DNA of 64,000 nucleotides from Leucogyrophana mollusca. Lineage: Eukaryota > Basidiomycota > Agaricomycetes > Boletales. Each line of letters opens with the position of its first letter. Positions within the stretch are counted from its first letter, which is position 1. The notes beneath the pieces are model-generated. The model ran no database searches. It was given only the letters and a program-made list of their open reading frames with translations, and was not told the origin of the DNA. Location of the stretch: assembly GCA_021014945.1 (NCBI GenBank), contig MU266459.1:1-64000 (forward strand). Reading direction: 5' to 3'. Below, piece after piece: positions 44,389 through 57,990 of this stretch. A program made the position numbers and the translations under genes.

Positions 44389-46281
44389 ATGTCCATGAAG
44401 CACGCCTACTCAGCCCTCACGCAGGAAGTGACGGCTCGAGACACGGGTGGAGTGACGTTCACTCCGGCCCCAAGATCTTCCATAACTTATGCTTCAGACG
44501 ATTTTTACGGGCTGAAGGGGCGATGGAGGACTGGGAAGTCGCGCGTTGTTGATTTCTGCGAGACCAATGCTGGGATGCTGTTCATCATGTTCGCGCAGCT
44601 CTTTTTCTGCTTCATGAACCTTGCGGTCAAAATCTTGAATAGCCTGGACACACCGGTGCCTACACTGGAGGTGAGTTATTCCATAAGTATTCTCGGCTAT
44701 ATTCTTCACTAAGCACCGAGCAGCTTATCGCCGTTCGTATGGTATGTACGGTCGACTTCTCTGGGGCATGTCGATCTGATTTACTTGAAGGCGATCACAT
44801 TCACTTGTTGTGTTGTGAGTTGGTCGTACACCTCGGTGCTCTACTGCGTGCTTACGGTGTAGTATATATCAGCTCTACATGTGAGTATCCCTCGCTCTTG
44901 CGTACATGCATGTGTTCACCCTCATAGGGTTATCATGAAAATCCCGGATCCGTTCTTGGGCCCAGAGGGCGTTCGGCTGCTACTCGTGAGCAGAGGGCTT
45001 TGTGGGTTAGTGCTGGTCCTACTTCCCAACTTCGGAAATGACAAGAGACTTCTTAGTTTCTTCGGCCTGTTTGGAATGTATTACTCCCTCCAATATCTCT
45101 CCCTCGCGGACGCAACGGTTTTGACGTTCCTTAACCCACTGACAACGGCCATAGCGGGGTATCTGATACTGAAGGAGAACTATTCAAAAAAAGAGGCACT
45201 TGCAGCCAGTAAGCTCTTTCTTAGACACGCTTCCCCTTTGCTCAAGATGGCGACATCCAGTCTGCAGTCTGTTTGGAGTTATCTTAATTGCCCGCCCGCC
45301 CATCATCTTTGGCACTACACCTGGCGTCAATCCCGATAGCAATGATTCAGTTGCCAAAGCCACGCCAGGCGAAAGATTGCGCGCTGTAGGGTGAGAAGTT
45401 ACCCCTTTGGTAATTGCGCTATGGATTGTGAACCACATTCTGCAGCGTTGCATTGATTGGTGTCGTTGTGGGTACATTCGCAGGTGAGCGTGGGGTGCTG
45501 AGGCAAGTTGTTTCCGCTCACCGGGCGCAGTGATTTCTATGCGAGCAATTGGGAAGCGCGCCCACCCATTACATTCAATGACGTTCTTCTCCCTGTGGTG
45601 TGTGATCGTCTCCTCCACTGCGTCAGTGTATATCGTCTCTCTTCCCCTTTGCATCACTGATCAGTCCCCACACACATAATACCCAGAATGGGCGTTCTCG
45701 AAGTTCCCATCGTGTATCCCAAAAGGTGGGAATGGGGCGCTATGCTACTCCTGATAGGCCTCTTTGGCTTCTTCGCACAGGTCAGTTTTTCCCCCCATGC
45801 AGAGCTATATTGCTTATCCATGGATATCACATCAAGACTCTCGTGACAATGGGCCTCCAGCGCGAGACTGCGGCACGGAGTTCGATGGGCGTATACCTCC
45901 AGGTAATATTTGCTGCCGTGCTCGAGTACCTATTCTTTGGGACGGTGCCATCTCTTCTGTCACTTTTCGGTGCGGCTATCATCATGATATCTGCTGTATA
46001 TGTTGTGGTGAGTATCACTCAGTCCCACGGAAGACCAGGCAACCTGACCCATTTCCCTCGAGCTTTCTAAAAAGAGCACGCCGTCAGCCAAAGTCGGCGA
46101 TATCTCCCTCGAGTCAGAGGATTCGACGTTGGAGGAGGGCTTATTGCAGGGTAGGGAATCCGGGTCGGAGTCATTAGAGCTGGATGAGGTTGTCAAACTT
46201 GAGACGGGAGGGAGTTCGAGCACGGTGTTCGCTGGCTCCCTTGAGGACACAGTTGACAGCAAGGTGATGAACAAAGAGTAG
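44389..46281 (+). CDS. EamA/DMT-family transporter, tandem copy 1
   Basis: Many short exons. The N-terminus (MSMKHAYSALTQEV) is cytosolic. EamA blocks follow: NAGMLFIMFAQLFFCFMNLA, LNSLDTPVPTLE, IPDPFLGPEGVRLLLV, FFGLFGMYYSLQYLSLADAT, LTTAIAGYLILKENYSKKEA, FGVILIARPPIIFG, RAIGKRAHPLHSMTFFSLWC, GLQRETAARSSMGVYLQVIF and FGTVPSLLSLFGAAIIM. It ends in an acidic tail (SLESEDSTLEEGLLQG). About ten TM helices of the drug/metabolite transporter superfamily (SLC35-like), substrate unknown. The intron after VPTLE has a normal GT donor at 44671. Confidence 0.85.
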
Positions 46282-46850
46282 GATCATCCTTCTCCTTCTT
46301 TATAGACGCCATAGATAGGTGTGGTATTATGTAGACTTCATGACAAGTATAAATAATTCTATCTGATACTAATAGGCTGCCAGTGCCAGTAGATTGCAGT
46401 TAGCCCACCCCCGTCCCACAGTCACGTGTCCGCGAGTGGTGATATTCTTCAACGTCGCGCCGCGGCCCACTTTCCATCCTCAATAATATTATTTCGCGAA
46501 ATGTCTACGCACATTCGTCATCTTATAGCCAGTGCGTCACTCCAACCCATCCAACCAGCTAATGAGTATACTTCATCTCCATAAATTCGTCGGATGACCG
46601 CAGCCGACCTAACATTAAGGCATCATTTTAGGTAATGCTACCATCAAGAACTACATGCTCTAAAAATGATACGGAATGGACCACATGTGACATGTGCTTG
46701 AAGTCCTCAAAATGATGGAGGCGTCCTTCTGGTGAGAGACTTATCATTTCAACCTGGCGTTTTCCGGTCCGTGAACCCCCTCTTTTACTACTTCTAGTGA
46801 CATACGGATTGGTTCTTACACGTCGGACGGCTCAAACCAGCGAGGGACCC
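46282..46850. other. Spacer between the DMT copies
   Basis: 3' flank of copy 1 and promoter of copy 2. It contains CAGTCACGTG (an E-box-like core) near 46421 and the two conserved blocks near its right end. Confidence 0.4.
46628..46737 (+). promoter_or_regulatory. Promoter blocks of DMT copy 2
   Basis: Block A at 46628-46672 (TTAGGTAATG, ATCAAG, CTAAAAATGA) and block B at 46725-46737 (CCTTCTGGTGAGA) match copy 1. The blocks start 223 and 126 bases before the ATG, against 203 and 98 in copy 1. Confidence 0.55.
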
Positions 46851-48804
46851 ATGCCTTCTAAACACCCCTACTCAGCCCTCTCGCAGGAGCCGATTCGAAC
46901 TCCAGTTGGAGGAATGATGGTCGCATCAAGCCCAAGATCCATGACTTACCACACGAGAGATTTTTACGGAGTCAAAGAGCGGTGGAGGAACGGAACGACA
47001 GCTTTTATCGAGTTTTGCGGGACTAATGCTGGAATATTGATCATTATGTCTGCGCAACTCTTTTTCGCTGGCATGAATCTTTCGGTCAAACTGTTGAACG
47101 GTTTGGATAGACCAGTCCCTACGCTGGAGGCAAGCGATTCTATTATCCTTTGGGACCGCTCATCTTGCTGACGGCCGAGAAGCTTATAATTGTTCGCATG
47201 GTACGCGTGACATACTCTTTGCGCAGGTATCTCCGGGTGGAGGCTGATTTCATACATATATACAGGTGATCACTTTAGGTTTTTGTCTTGTTGAGTGCAC
47301 CGCTGGGACTATAGTTTTTGACTACATACTAATCTGCATGTTGACGATTTAGCTGTATATGTGAGCTTGCTAATCTAACTCACGATATTGCCAACGGGCG
47401 GGCGCTTACTCTTCCTTAGGGTGATGGCAAACATACCGGACCCATTTCTGGGCCCCAAAGGCGTCCGGTTGCTCCTGGTGGTAAGAGGAGTTAGTGGGTT
47501 AGTCCTTGCTACCTTTACGGGTGGTGTGATATTATAGCTGCTCGTAGATTCTTCGGGCTATTTGGGATGTATTACTCCCTGATATATCTGTCGCTTGCGG
47601 ATGCAACAGTGTTGACCTTCCTTGGTCCAATCTCCACTGCGATCGCGGGATACTTGATACTGAAGGAAAGCTACTCGAAGAAGGAATTTCTGGCCGGAGG
47701 TATTTTAACCACTCACTCCTGTTATTCTGTCCAACCGAGTCAAATTTCCAGTCTGTAGTCTGCTGGGTGTCATTTTGATTGCACGTCCCCCATTCCTATT
47801 CGGCAACATGGCTAGTGCCGATCCCGATAGCAACGACTCTGCCTCTAGGGCTACATCCGCGCAAAGATTGCTTGCTGTAGGGTTAGCAGCGTCTCTTTGT
47901 CTTCGGGTCTTTCGCTGAATAATAGCACATCCAGAGCCGCCTTTGTCGGTGTTGCGGGCGGCACAGGAACTTGTGCGTGCATTGTTCTCTATGAAAGGGC
48001 GACGACTTACCTGGCTGCAGCGATCTCCATACGAGCTATCGGCAAACGCGCCCACCCGCTACACTTCATGACATTCTTCTCTGTGTGGTGTGTAATCGTT
48101 GCATCCATCTTGTCAGTAGGCATAGCTCTATCGCGTATCGAATGCGCTGATTCTCCCCATGCAGAATGATCGTCCTTGAGATTCCGGTCGTGTATCCAAA
48201 TCGATGGGAGTGGGTAGCCTTGCTAATCCTAGTTGGAATCTTCGGAGTCGTCGCACAGGTTTGTCTGTCTGCAACCTGGTCCTGGTTCTTTTGGCTGATG
48301 AACTGATTTCCTGCAAAGATTCTCTTGGCCATGGGATTGCAGCGCGAGACCGCAACAAGGTGCTCCATGGGCGGGTACATACAAGTGATTTTTGCTGGTG
48401 TTTTTGAGCGGGTGTTCTTTGGGACTGTACCCTCATTTCTCTCAATGATCGGCGCCGCCATCATTATGACTTGTGCCGTCGTTATTGTGGTGAGTTCCAA
48501 TCCGGTGAGGAGCGGGGTGCCTGCCACTGATGCATAACCGTGATGGGTTGTCCTTTAGCTTGCAAAGACAACCACATCATCGGCCAAAGCCGACATCTCC
48601 CTTGACTCGGAAGACTCGACATTGGAAGAGGGGCTCCTGCAGGGCAGGGCCTCTGAATCGGAGCCACTAGTATTAGAAGAGGTTTTTAAACATGGAAGGA
48701 GTCTGGGGAATGAGGACCCAATGATTGCCGACCCGCCCGAGCATAGCACGGAGGCGATAGTCAAAAATTCCTCCCTTTCGTCGTCGAGCTCGTCGGAGCA
48801 ATAG
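46851..48804 (+). CDS. EamA/DMT-family transporter, tandem copy 2
   Basis: Paralogue of copy 1 with the same exon plan. Start MPSKHPYSALSQEP, then NAGILIIMSAQLFFAGMNLS, IPDPFLGPKGVRLLLVV, FFGLFGMYYSLIYLSLADAT, ISTAIAGYLILKESYSKKEF, LGVILIARPPFLFG, RAIGKRAHPLHFMTFFSVWC, GLQRETATRCSMGGYIQVIF and GTVPSFLSMIGAAIIM. The tail is longer, acidic and Ser-rich (SLDSEDSTLEEGLLQG, ending SSSSSSEQ). The intron after VPTLE uses a GC donor (GCAAGC at 47130), and the donor near 47295 carries an extra T relative to copy 1. Splicing of this copy may therefore be less efficient. I see no frame-breaking change. Confidence 0.8.
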
Positions 48805-49168
48805 TGAATAAATTTTGCCTCCGTTTATTCTGAACTCCGAGACGAGATATCAGTCACGTGCATGTCGCGATCGAATAAATGCATTTCGAAGTCGCGTCTT
48901 CGATTTCCGCGTTTTCCCCACCATTGTCCTGTCGGTTGTTGTTCACTGACTCCGCTTTCACAAAGTCGAGCGAAGGTAGTTTGTTTCCACCAAATGTGAC
49001 TTTATCAGAGCTCATCGACCTTGCCGATTGGCAGCATCATGGATGGAATTCCTGAAACAGAATACTATCAGGTCACCGGGTTCAGGGCCCACACACACGG
49101 CATGCAAGTACTCTGGATAATCTGCCGTAGGTGATAATTCACTGACACGTATAATCTCCAGGTTTAAG
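48805..49168. other. Intergenic, promoter of the Gfd2-like gene
   Basis: It contains CAGTCACGTG near 48852. No ORF is supported. Confidence 0.4.
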
Positions 49169-51008
49169 ATGTACGATGATAAACCACTTATCTCCGCCCT
49201 CACTTCAGACAGGTCCGCTGAGATGAGACCTCTCGGACCAGACTCGTATTTGGAGCTCGTCCTAGGTATTATTTCGTGTTACTGAAGCCTCTCTCAACGG
49301 GCTTATTCTCTTTTATCCAGGCATCCTGCCCTCCGGGGCTTCATATGTGCTCATGAGTTCCGAGCAGATGCTGGCATTCACCCGCAGGTATCAACAGAGG
49401 CACCCAAGAAGCCGACCATGGCTGGCCGGCGATTTTTTGTCTCTCTCTCCGATCAGGTTTGACTCCGCAGCTGCATTGTCGAGGAAGCTAGCAACCTACA
49501 AACAAAGAGCAGGCAAAAAGAGTGAGTTAGATACTAGCCCTGCGAACAGAGGCTACGTGAGGGCCGAAGTTGGTGTCAGTCGCCGTCGTGGCGACTTTGA
49601 GCACCAGAGGTAGGTTTCAATCTGGCGTAGGAGGCTGCTTTGCATGACATGCGTACAGGCTGCTAAATAGCCTCTTGAAGAGGATAATAACTCCTGAAAA
49701 ATTTGGTCTCATGCGTCCTCACTGGACTGACGCTGTCCGTGTAATTTCGTTCGGTTTCACAACATGGGACAAGGATCACAGGCCCAAGTCGGAACGTCTC
49801 AAGGAGCCGAAATTGCTTGACATCGGCTGGACAGAAGTCATGCTGCCCGGATATCTGGAGACGAATATGATCACATCCGAAACTGTTCATTTAGCTCTCA
49901 AAAGTCCTGTTAAGAACGGCGAGCCCGCGGTTAGTAAACGGCCACGTTCATACGCCAGTGCTTTCTGCTGATCAACTTTACATGCCCAGTTATTCAAATA
50001 CGGGGAAAGCAAATTGAACCTCGATCGTGCAGAACTTGCCTCTCGTTTGCAGGCACTGTTCAAACATGACGCCCAAAAGAGTGGTGTTCCATTGGTTGTT
50101 CTCGTCCATAACGAGACATTAGCGTGTGCAGTCTTGACGTCCCTTGGAATTGACATTACTTCGTATGCCTCTGGCATCGAGGGTCTGCTTGTGCGCGGAA
50201 ATAAGCAGGTGACAGCCCCCACGCAAATTACAAAATCCCCAGGATCGTTGACATTCACTCATAGGGTGCGTCCTCTAGCAACCGACGGCGGTCTCGCTCT
50301 CGATCGCCCATCCGCTCTTCGCATGCTGGACCTTCTCAGCCTTTCCGTGACTATCCCTCACGTTCGTTCCCCAAGCTAGAAGAGGACGACATTAGACCAT
50401 CATTCTCTCAGCCATATCGGCAAACTCTCCCTCCTCGCGAGAATGATCGTCCATTCCCCAAGATCGAAGACGACGCTAAACCAAACCTCCTCCTACGACA
50501 ACCGTTGGCCCCTGGCTACATCGTTGATGTCCAAGCGCTTTGCCAGGCCCTCATGCAAAGCGCTGACGTGACGTCTAGCGTCCAGCGTACTGCTCGAGTC
50601 CTGGGCTTGCCGAGCGATGTAAGCGGGTGGTGCGCCGGGAATGACTGCCAGTAAGTAAGAGATGCCCTGGAATATGTGTTTTGCTCATGGCCAATTACCC
50701 GCGTTAGCCTTCTTCTCGAGATATGGAAATCTATGGCGGAGGGTGATGCCATCGATGAACAGCGTGTTATTAGACGAGAGTTCACCGCTAATGCTGTTGC
50801 CGCCGCTGCAGCCGCGATGCCTCCCTTGAAAGCTGAACTCCAGGCCAATTATTCTGACGGAGACCCCAACGACATCGACCCCAATGACATTGGCCCTAGT
50901 GAACCCCGGTCCAATGGCGCCAGTGCCTATATTGCGGATCCCAGCTACACCACGTCTTTGGCGGCAGGTGATGAGTTTATAGATGATTGGGGAGAAGATG
51001 ACTATTGA
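49169..51008 (+). CDS. Gfd2/YDR514C-like protein (RNase H-fold, exonuclease-like)
   Basis: Six exons: 49169-49265, 49321-49609, 49659-49929, 49990-50208, 50265-50650 and 50708-51008 (1563 nt, 520 aa). Conserved blocks: EKFGLMRPHW, VISFGFTTWDKDHRP, LLDIGWTEVMLPGY, LVVLVHNETLACAVLTSLGI, GYIVDVQALCQAL and GWCAGNDCHLLLEIWK. This is the pattern of the Gfd2/YDR514C C-terminal domain, related to DEDD exonucleases. The GND block could supply a metal-binding Asp. A first DxE motif is not evident, so catalysis is uncertain. Between the conserved blocks lies an Arg/Ser-rich insert (NRRRSRSRSPIRSS) followed by two PFPK-type repeats. The C-terminus is acidic. Confidence 0.65.
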
Positions 51009-51120
51009 TTAGGAGTGTTGTGTACATGGCGAAGATAATAAGTTAATGCGTAGCTGGGTGCTTTTGATGAGATATATGTAGTCCGAAGTGTCTGTGATTG
51101 TCATAGCATCCCGCGGATAT

Positions 51121-53489
51121 TTATGCTTCTTCCTTGAACGATGTTCTCGAAAGTGGTGACAGAGAATCAACGCCAACGCAACTGTAACCTCTTTTATGTT
51201 TTCCGTCGAGAAGGGTCATCATTGAACCGTCGGGATTCACGAACCCATCCTCCTCGGCGAGAATGGCACCAGTTCGCCTATCCAATCGGAAGGTAAGTCC
51301 AGCCAGCTTGGCACTCATGCTCTCCTCATTATCGTAAGGAAGCAGAAGCTCGCCGAATCCAGACCGTGAGGTCAATGACACGATAGCCGCGATCGACCCA
51401 GGGGGGCTGGTGAGCCTCAAGTGTCGCCGGGAGTGTCTGTGTATGGCCTGTACGGCCATTCCGATGACGCCGATGATGATAAGGAGTGCGGAGAGCAGAT
51501 GAGCGGATAAAGGTCTAGGAAGTTGTGGGCCTTAGATCCAGTGCACGGTCAAAGATGCGATGCATAAGCTCACTCGATGAACAGCCTTGGTAACGATGAT
51601 GTCAATTGCGCAGGAAGGGTTTGATTCACTGGCAAGAAGTAGATCGATTTCGCCGCAAGGGCAAGATGTTGCGTCTACATGCCATTCTATAATCAGTCTC
51701 CAAGTAAATGAGAACTAGAGCCCACAAACATAAACGGTAGTCGTGGCGTTCACAAATCCATTTGGTGCACCGAAGGTGGACTGTGGGCCGTTAGGAAGCT
51801 GTGTAGCATATCGGAATATCGTGCCCGGGATACCAGAGCCTATCGCAGTAGCCCTCGCTTGAATAAAGGGGTCGCTACTAGGATCAAAGGTCACTCTAGG
51901 CGGGAGGTTGAACTTGTTGATCAATCTATGTGATAGACATTTACGCACCCGTTGTATGCCTGCCCATTTAGCGGGCTCCCTGTAACATTGTTGGACGGAA
52001 CATATGAGCTGAACACGGTGACGTTGCCAAGGGACCCATCGTTTAGGTTCATTGCAGCCTCAATATTGAACACGCCTATGGTGGGTCGACAGAACACCGC
52101 TGCTGCCTCGGGCTCATTGCTCGTATTCAGATGGAAGAACCAAAACATGACTGGTTGAAATGCGATGTCTTGCCCTGCTGCCGCACAGTTGGCGGTGTTC
52201 ATGACGCCATATTGTTGGGATGCATCACTCGAGTTGAATATAACGGTTGAAGCGCAGCCGGTTGGTGAAGTTGACGAAATGCTGAAATTTCCGGCAGTTA
52301 ATGGAGCGAGGGTCAGTGAGGCAGCGTTAACGCAGTTGACTTTCGTCTGTATGCCCGTCGTGTTGATCGCCAAAGACCCATTTAGTAGGGATTGCGGAGG
52401 GGCCTGTGAAAGGCGGCCATTAGATGGGGTGGAAGTGAGCAGGAAAAGGCTTACTGAAAATTGTGCAGCAGCCCAGCCTCCTCGAATGAAAGGTGGATCT
52501 TCTAAGTTATTGTAGACTATCTCAGGGGTCAGCGACGATAATATGAAATGGGTGCTGTGTACTGCGTACCAGCCGCGTCGGCAAACTGGAACACTGATCA
52601 GCAATAACCTATGTTGACCGTCAGGGAAACGTACCCCAGCGGAGGCAAGGAATGCGTTTAGTTGGCTGATGGTAGGGAGGAGGCCAACGGTGCGGAGGCT
52701 CAATGCGGTCGCATCTGAGCAAACACTAAGTTTTGTGGAAGCTCGAACTAGTTGCTCCCCTCACCTGAAGTATGAGGCACCTGTGTCACCTGGAGCACCG
52801 AACCAGCGAGTGGCTGTAGGAATATCACCGATAGCGCAATGAGCGCAGAGATATTTATGAGCCAGTGTCTATGTTTCAGTGAGATGTATAGCGCGGCAAA
52901 CCGACTAAATGAAGAGGTATGTCAGCTAGCGCTATCCGTTTAGTTCTCAGATTCATACTTGAGAGCAATCTGTATTACGATTGTTGTGTGAAAGATTCTG
53001 AATTGACGTAGACACCATACGCACGTAATCTAGGAGGATGCTTTTATCTGCCGACGCATTCCCTTCTGACAGGGTAACATAAGGCTATAGAAATCGTTAG
53101 CGGCAATCTCTCTCGGGCTCTGGATATATTACCTGGTACCATCTAAGCATCCAGTCTGCAACAGACCAAAAAAACCCTAGAGGTGCCACCAGAAGGGTGG
53201 GGAAGAACGACTATAAAACTTAGCTGACATGAGTGCAGTAACACCAGAGTAATTGGGCTTACAGTCAAGAACTGCGTGGATACGAAAGAAAATATGTTTT
53301 GCTGGGGTACATAGAAACCTGCGCGACGGGATTGATGGGTTTCGGAGGGATTCCGAAAGAAAATTCCGACGAACCATTATTGATGCTCGACAAGTGGAGT
53401 GCTATCTCCAGACCGACGCCAAGGACTATCATCAAGACGGCAATGCTGCCGACAATCCAGAGGTTAGTGATCAATGGGTCCTGTACCAT
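51121..53489 (-). CDS. DUF3433-type multi-pass membrane protein
   Basis: Many exons. In order: NLWIVGSIAVLMIVLGVGLE (TM), FYVPQQNIFSFVSTQFL, FPTLLVAPLGFFWSVADW (TM), LRWYQ, PYVTLSEGNASADKSILLDY, RFAALYISLKHRHWL, SALIALSVIFLQPLAGSVLQ (TM), a long Asn-glycosylatable luminal region (NGSLAINTTGIQ, NEPEAAAVFC), LLSALLIIIGVIGMAVQAIH (TM), then cytosolic SIAAIVSLTSRSGFGELLLP and LAGLTFRLDRRTGAI. This is the layout of the fungal DUF3433 family, whose role is unknown. 53489 is the first sure Met. Another exon upstream (Met at 53647, or a TM-like frame near 53600) may belong to it. Confidence 0.75.
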
Positions 53490-54960
53490 ATCTTCAGGAT
53501 CCCTGATGTGAACAGCAAAGAAACATTGCCCACATATCGTTTAGGTCGATCTGCGTCAACACCTGGTGTTGGTATATGGTGCACGGAATGTCGAAAGCGC
53601 GCAGAACGAGGCGACAATCCAGACGATGGTGTTGACGTCCCAGTCATGACTGCAGGTAGAGGCGCAGCGAAGTAGAAAGAGGGAGGCGAAAGGGAAATAT
53701 TCCTTCGCGCCCTACGGCAATAAACAGCATCGCCTCGTGTCGTCACTTATGCACAGACTCGATGAACAAATTGGCGCATTGCTGACAGAGACTGACATGC
53801 AAGCGCTCACTTGGATCCATTTGTCGAATTATGTACACGTTTAGTGCATCCTTGAGGCAGCCGTCAGGCTCGGATAACAAATTTACTGATGGATGGAGTA
53901 AACCATCACTTCAAGATTAACCAGGATTAACCTTGAATCAAGGGACTTATGGGCGGCACTGCAACAGAGCTGTGACGAACAGCTATGTATGTAGTCGAGC
54001 TGGGATGCGGAACCGTGCAATATCGAAGCCGGTTAAGGTCATTCGCAACGAACGCTGGAGAGGAGAAAGCGACGAGAACTCGAGACATTTCATCAATCCC
54101 AAAAGGGTAAGACGGTTCACAAGCCAGTGCAGTTGAGTGATTTTGAACGTTGGACCATCTATGACAAACGACGAAACGAATGACGGGGATGCAATGTTAT
54201 CAAGAGCTCTGCGCGCCTGGCCAACCATAAGGAAGCGACACTTCAGGACTTTGGTAGACAGTGCACCATGCCTTGGACGAGTGCCGGTCACGGCGAACGC
54301 CAACTGACGGCAAAAGGGAGCCTAGAGTCATTCCGAGTTGATGCAAATGCGGGGACCGTCGCAATCTAAAAAAGTGTCTGTCATACATGGTCGCAGGATC
54401 CCTTCGATTCGCGGCGATTCCGACCACAAATCAAAAATGAGAAGTCTCAATGTCCAGACTTTGGGTTTCGGTGGTAATTGTGATCGGATGTGGCTGAGGA
54501 GGAAAGCTTCTGTCTTGTTCTCCTGAATACAGTAGCACAGTGCGAGCGAAGGCGCGAATACGTCCTCGAGGTCTCCCGGGATATCCAATGATCAAATAGT
54601 CGCTTGAGGTCAGAAACGTACACTGACGAGCAGTAAATTTACTGGAGATCGGAAACACGAGCCACAAGGTGCAGCCACCGAGGTTTTGTCGCCGCTTGAA
54701 AAATAAGCGTACGCCCTTGACCCGAAATCCAGTCCTCGTTTTTGACTGCACCACTCCTTCGTGTCCCGTACGCCATCTTTTTCCACCACTCTTCCCTCTA
54801 ATCCCTAATGTACGTGTCCTCTGCTCTCTGATGGTTTGCGGCTATGAGCAATCGCGTTTGGGCATGCCAAGTGCCGTCCAACGCGTGTCATAGAATTTCG
54901 CGTTTTCTTGTCGAACCACTTTTCTATCGCTTTGCAGATCGCTGACCTCAGCATTTTAGC
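53490..54960. other. Intergenic between divergent genes
   Basis: Possible N-terminal exon of the DUF3433 gene at its left, beta-tubulin promoter and leader at its right (pyrimidine-rich 54720-54800). No other gene is recognised. Confidence 0.4.
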
Positions 54961-56909
<1,949 letters not shown>

Positions 56910-57551
56910 ACTCATCACCAAAAGTCCTATACACGCCTTTACGAGTTCCCTTTTATCCTGCCCTCCTTCACGACCAAAACTTAGGTATTCGTCTATTGGT
57001 GTCTTCCTGTCTGATGTCCAGTTTGTTCTGTTAATTTCACGTCACCTCAGTTATCCTAGTCAGCATGCGTTGTGTCTCACTTCATACAACTTTTTTTCTA
57101 TCGTACATCGTTAGAAGAAATACATTCCATCGGAAAACGCAGTATACCCTTTATCCCCCGTCCGATATGAGAAGGTTGAGGTATGACGCAGTCCAACACG
57201 AGCAGTTTCTCAGAGAACCTAGTCTCCTGTAGACCTGGCTGGTGGATGATAGTCGATCTGTTGCTGTAACAGAGAACCTCGAGTATTATGTGCATGTGTG
57301 AGTGGCTCGCTCAGGACTATTATGGATGTCAACCCACTCATACATATACCAGCCAGATACGAGGTGTCCGGACCATTACGAGGCTTGTACGGTCACTTGA
57401 TCAGGCGTCAGGCATCATCTTCGCCTGTGGGGTAGCTGACTCCTAGCTAGACGTCAGAGTATCACGTCATGCGCAATTCTTCAGCCTTATAAAGCTGTGG
57501 GCTGAAGCCATTGAGTACGGATACCAGCTCTCACATACCACTTAGCCCATC
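56910..57551. other. Intergenic, tubulin 3' flank and peptide-gene promoter
   Basis: No ORF is supported. T-rich stretches at 57060-57110 fit the tubulin 3' UTR. The right end carries the TATA box of the next gene. Confidence 0.45.
57487..57494 (+). promoter_or_regulatory. TATA box of the 57-aa peptide gene
   Basis: TTATAAAG lies 58 bases before the ATG at 57552, a good distance for a TATA box with a short leader. Confidence 0.55.
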
Positions 57552-57952
57552 ATGGGGTACGTCCCAGTTTGCCCTTGCCGGATCGCATTACACTAATACG
57601 GCGACACAGAATCATTATCTCATGTATAACGGGTATGTTTTTCACTTTCAATCACCACCTTCGAAGGCACAGCGACTAAGGACCATCACCATTCGCCAGG
57701 TATCTTTACCTGCATTGCCGAGGCCATCATGGCTGTCATCGGCCTCATCGCGGGCTGCCTTGAGTGCATCGTTTCCGGTATGTTCTCCCTCCTACACCTT
57801 CAAGCAGGTACTCACGGAGAGGTGGGTAGCTGTTGCGGGGTTCTTCGTTGGACTCGCCAATTGTGTCACCGGCTGCTTGTGTTGTGGGTGAGTGATGCGT
57901 TTTGTTACCTGGCACGTCCCGATAACTGACTGCTCTCTGTAGAAGAGTTTGA
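57552..57952 (+). CDS. Small hydrophobic Cys-rich membrane peptide (57 aa)
   Basis: Five tiny exons: 57552-57556, 57610-57632, 57700-57777, 57830-57887 and 57943-57952 (174 nt). All introns are GT-AG and all phases agree. The product is almost wholly hydrophobic with seven cysteines: a start MGIIISCITG, a middle AIMAVIGLIAGCLECIV, and an end LANCVTGCLCCGRV. It probably lies in a membrane as one or two helices, or is lipid-modified at the Cys cluster. It resembles the very small Gly/Ile/Cys peptides that I recall being common in agaricomycete genomes, but I know no name or function. The exon plan is an inference. The strong 5' TATA box and consensus donors support it. Confidence 0.6.
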
Positions 57953-57954
57953 GC

Positions 57955-57990
57955 AAGGGCTCCGAGATAGATAGACATCTCGGAGCCCTT
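57955..57990 (+). terminator. Perfect 14-bp stem, 8-nt loop hairpin just after the stop codon
   Basis: AAGGGCTCCGAGAT at 57955-57968 pairs fully with ATCTCGGAGCCCTT at 57977-57990. The loop is AGATAGAC. The hairpin starts two bases after the TGA of the peptide gene, so it would lie at the head of its 3' UTR. A role in termination, stability or small-RNA production is only a guess. Confidence 0.7.
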
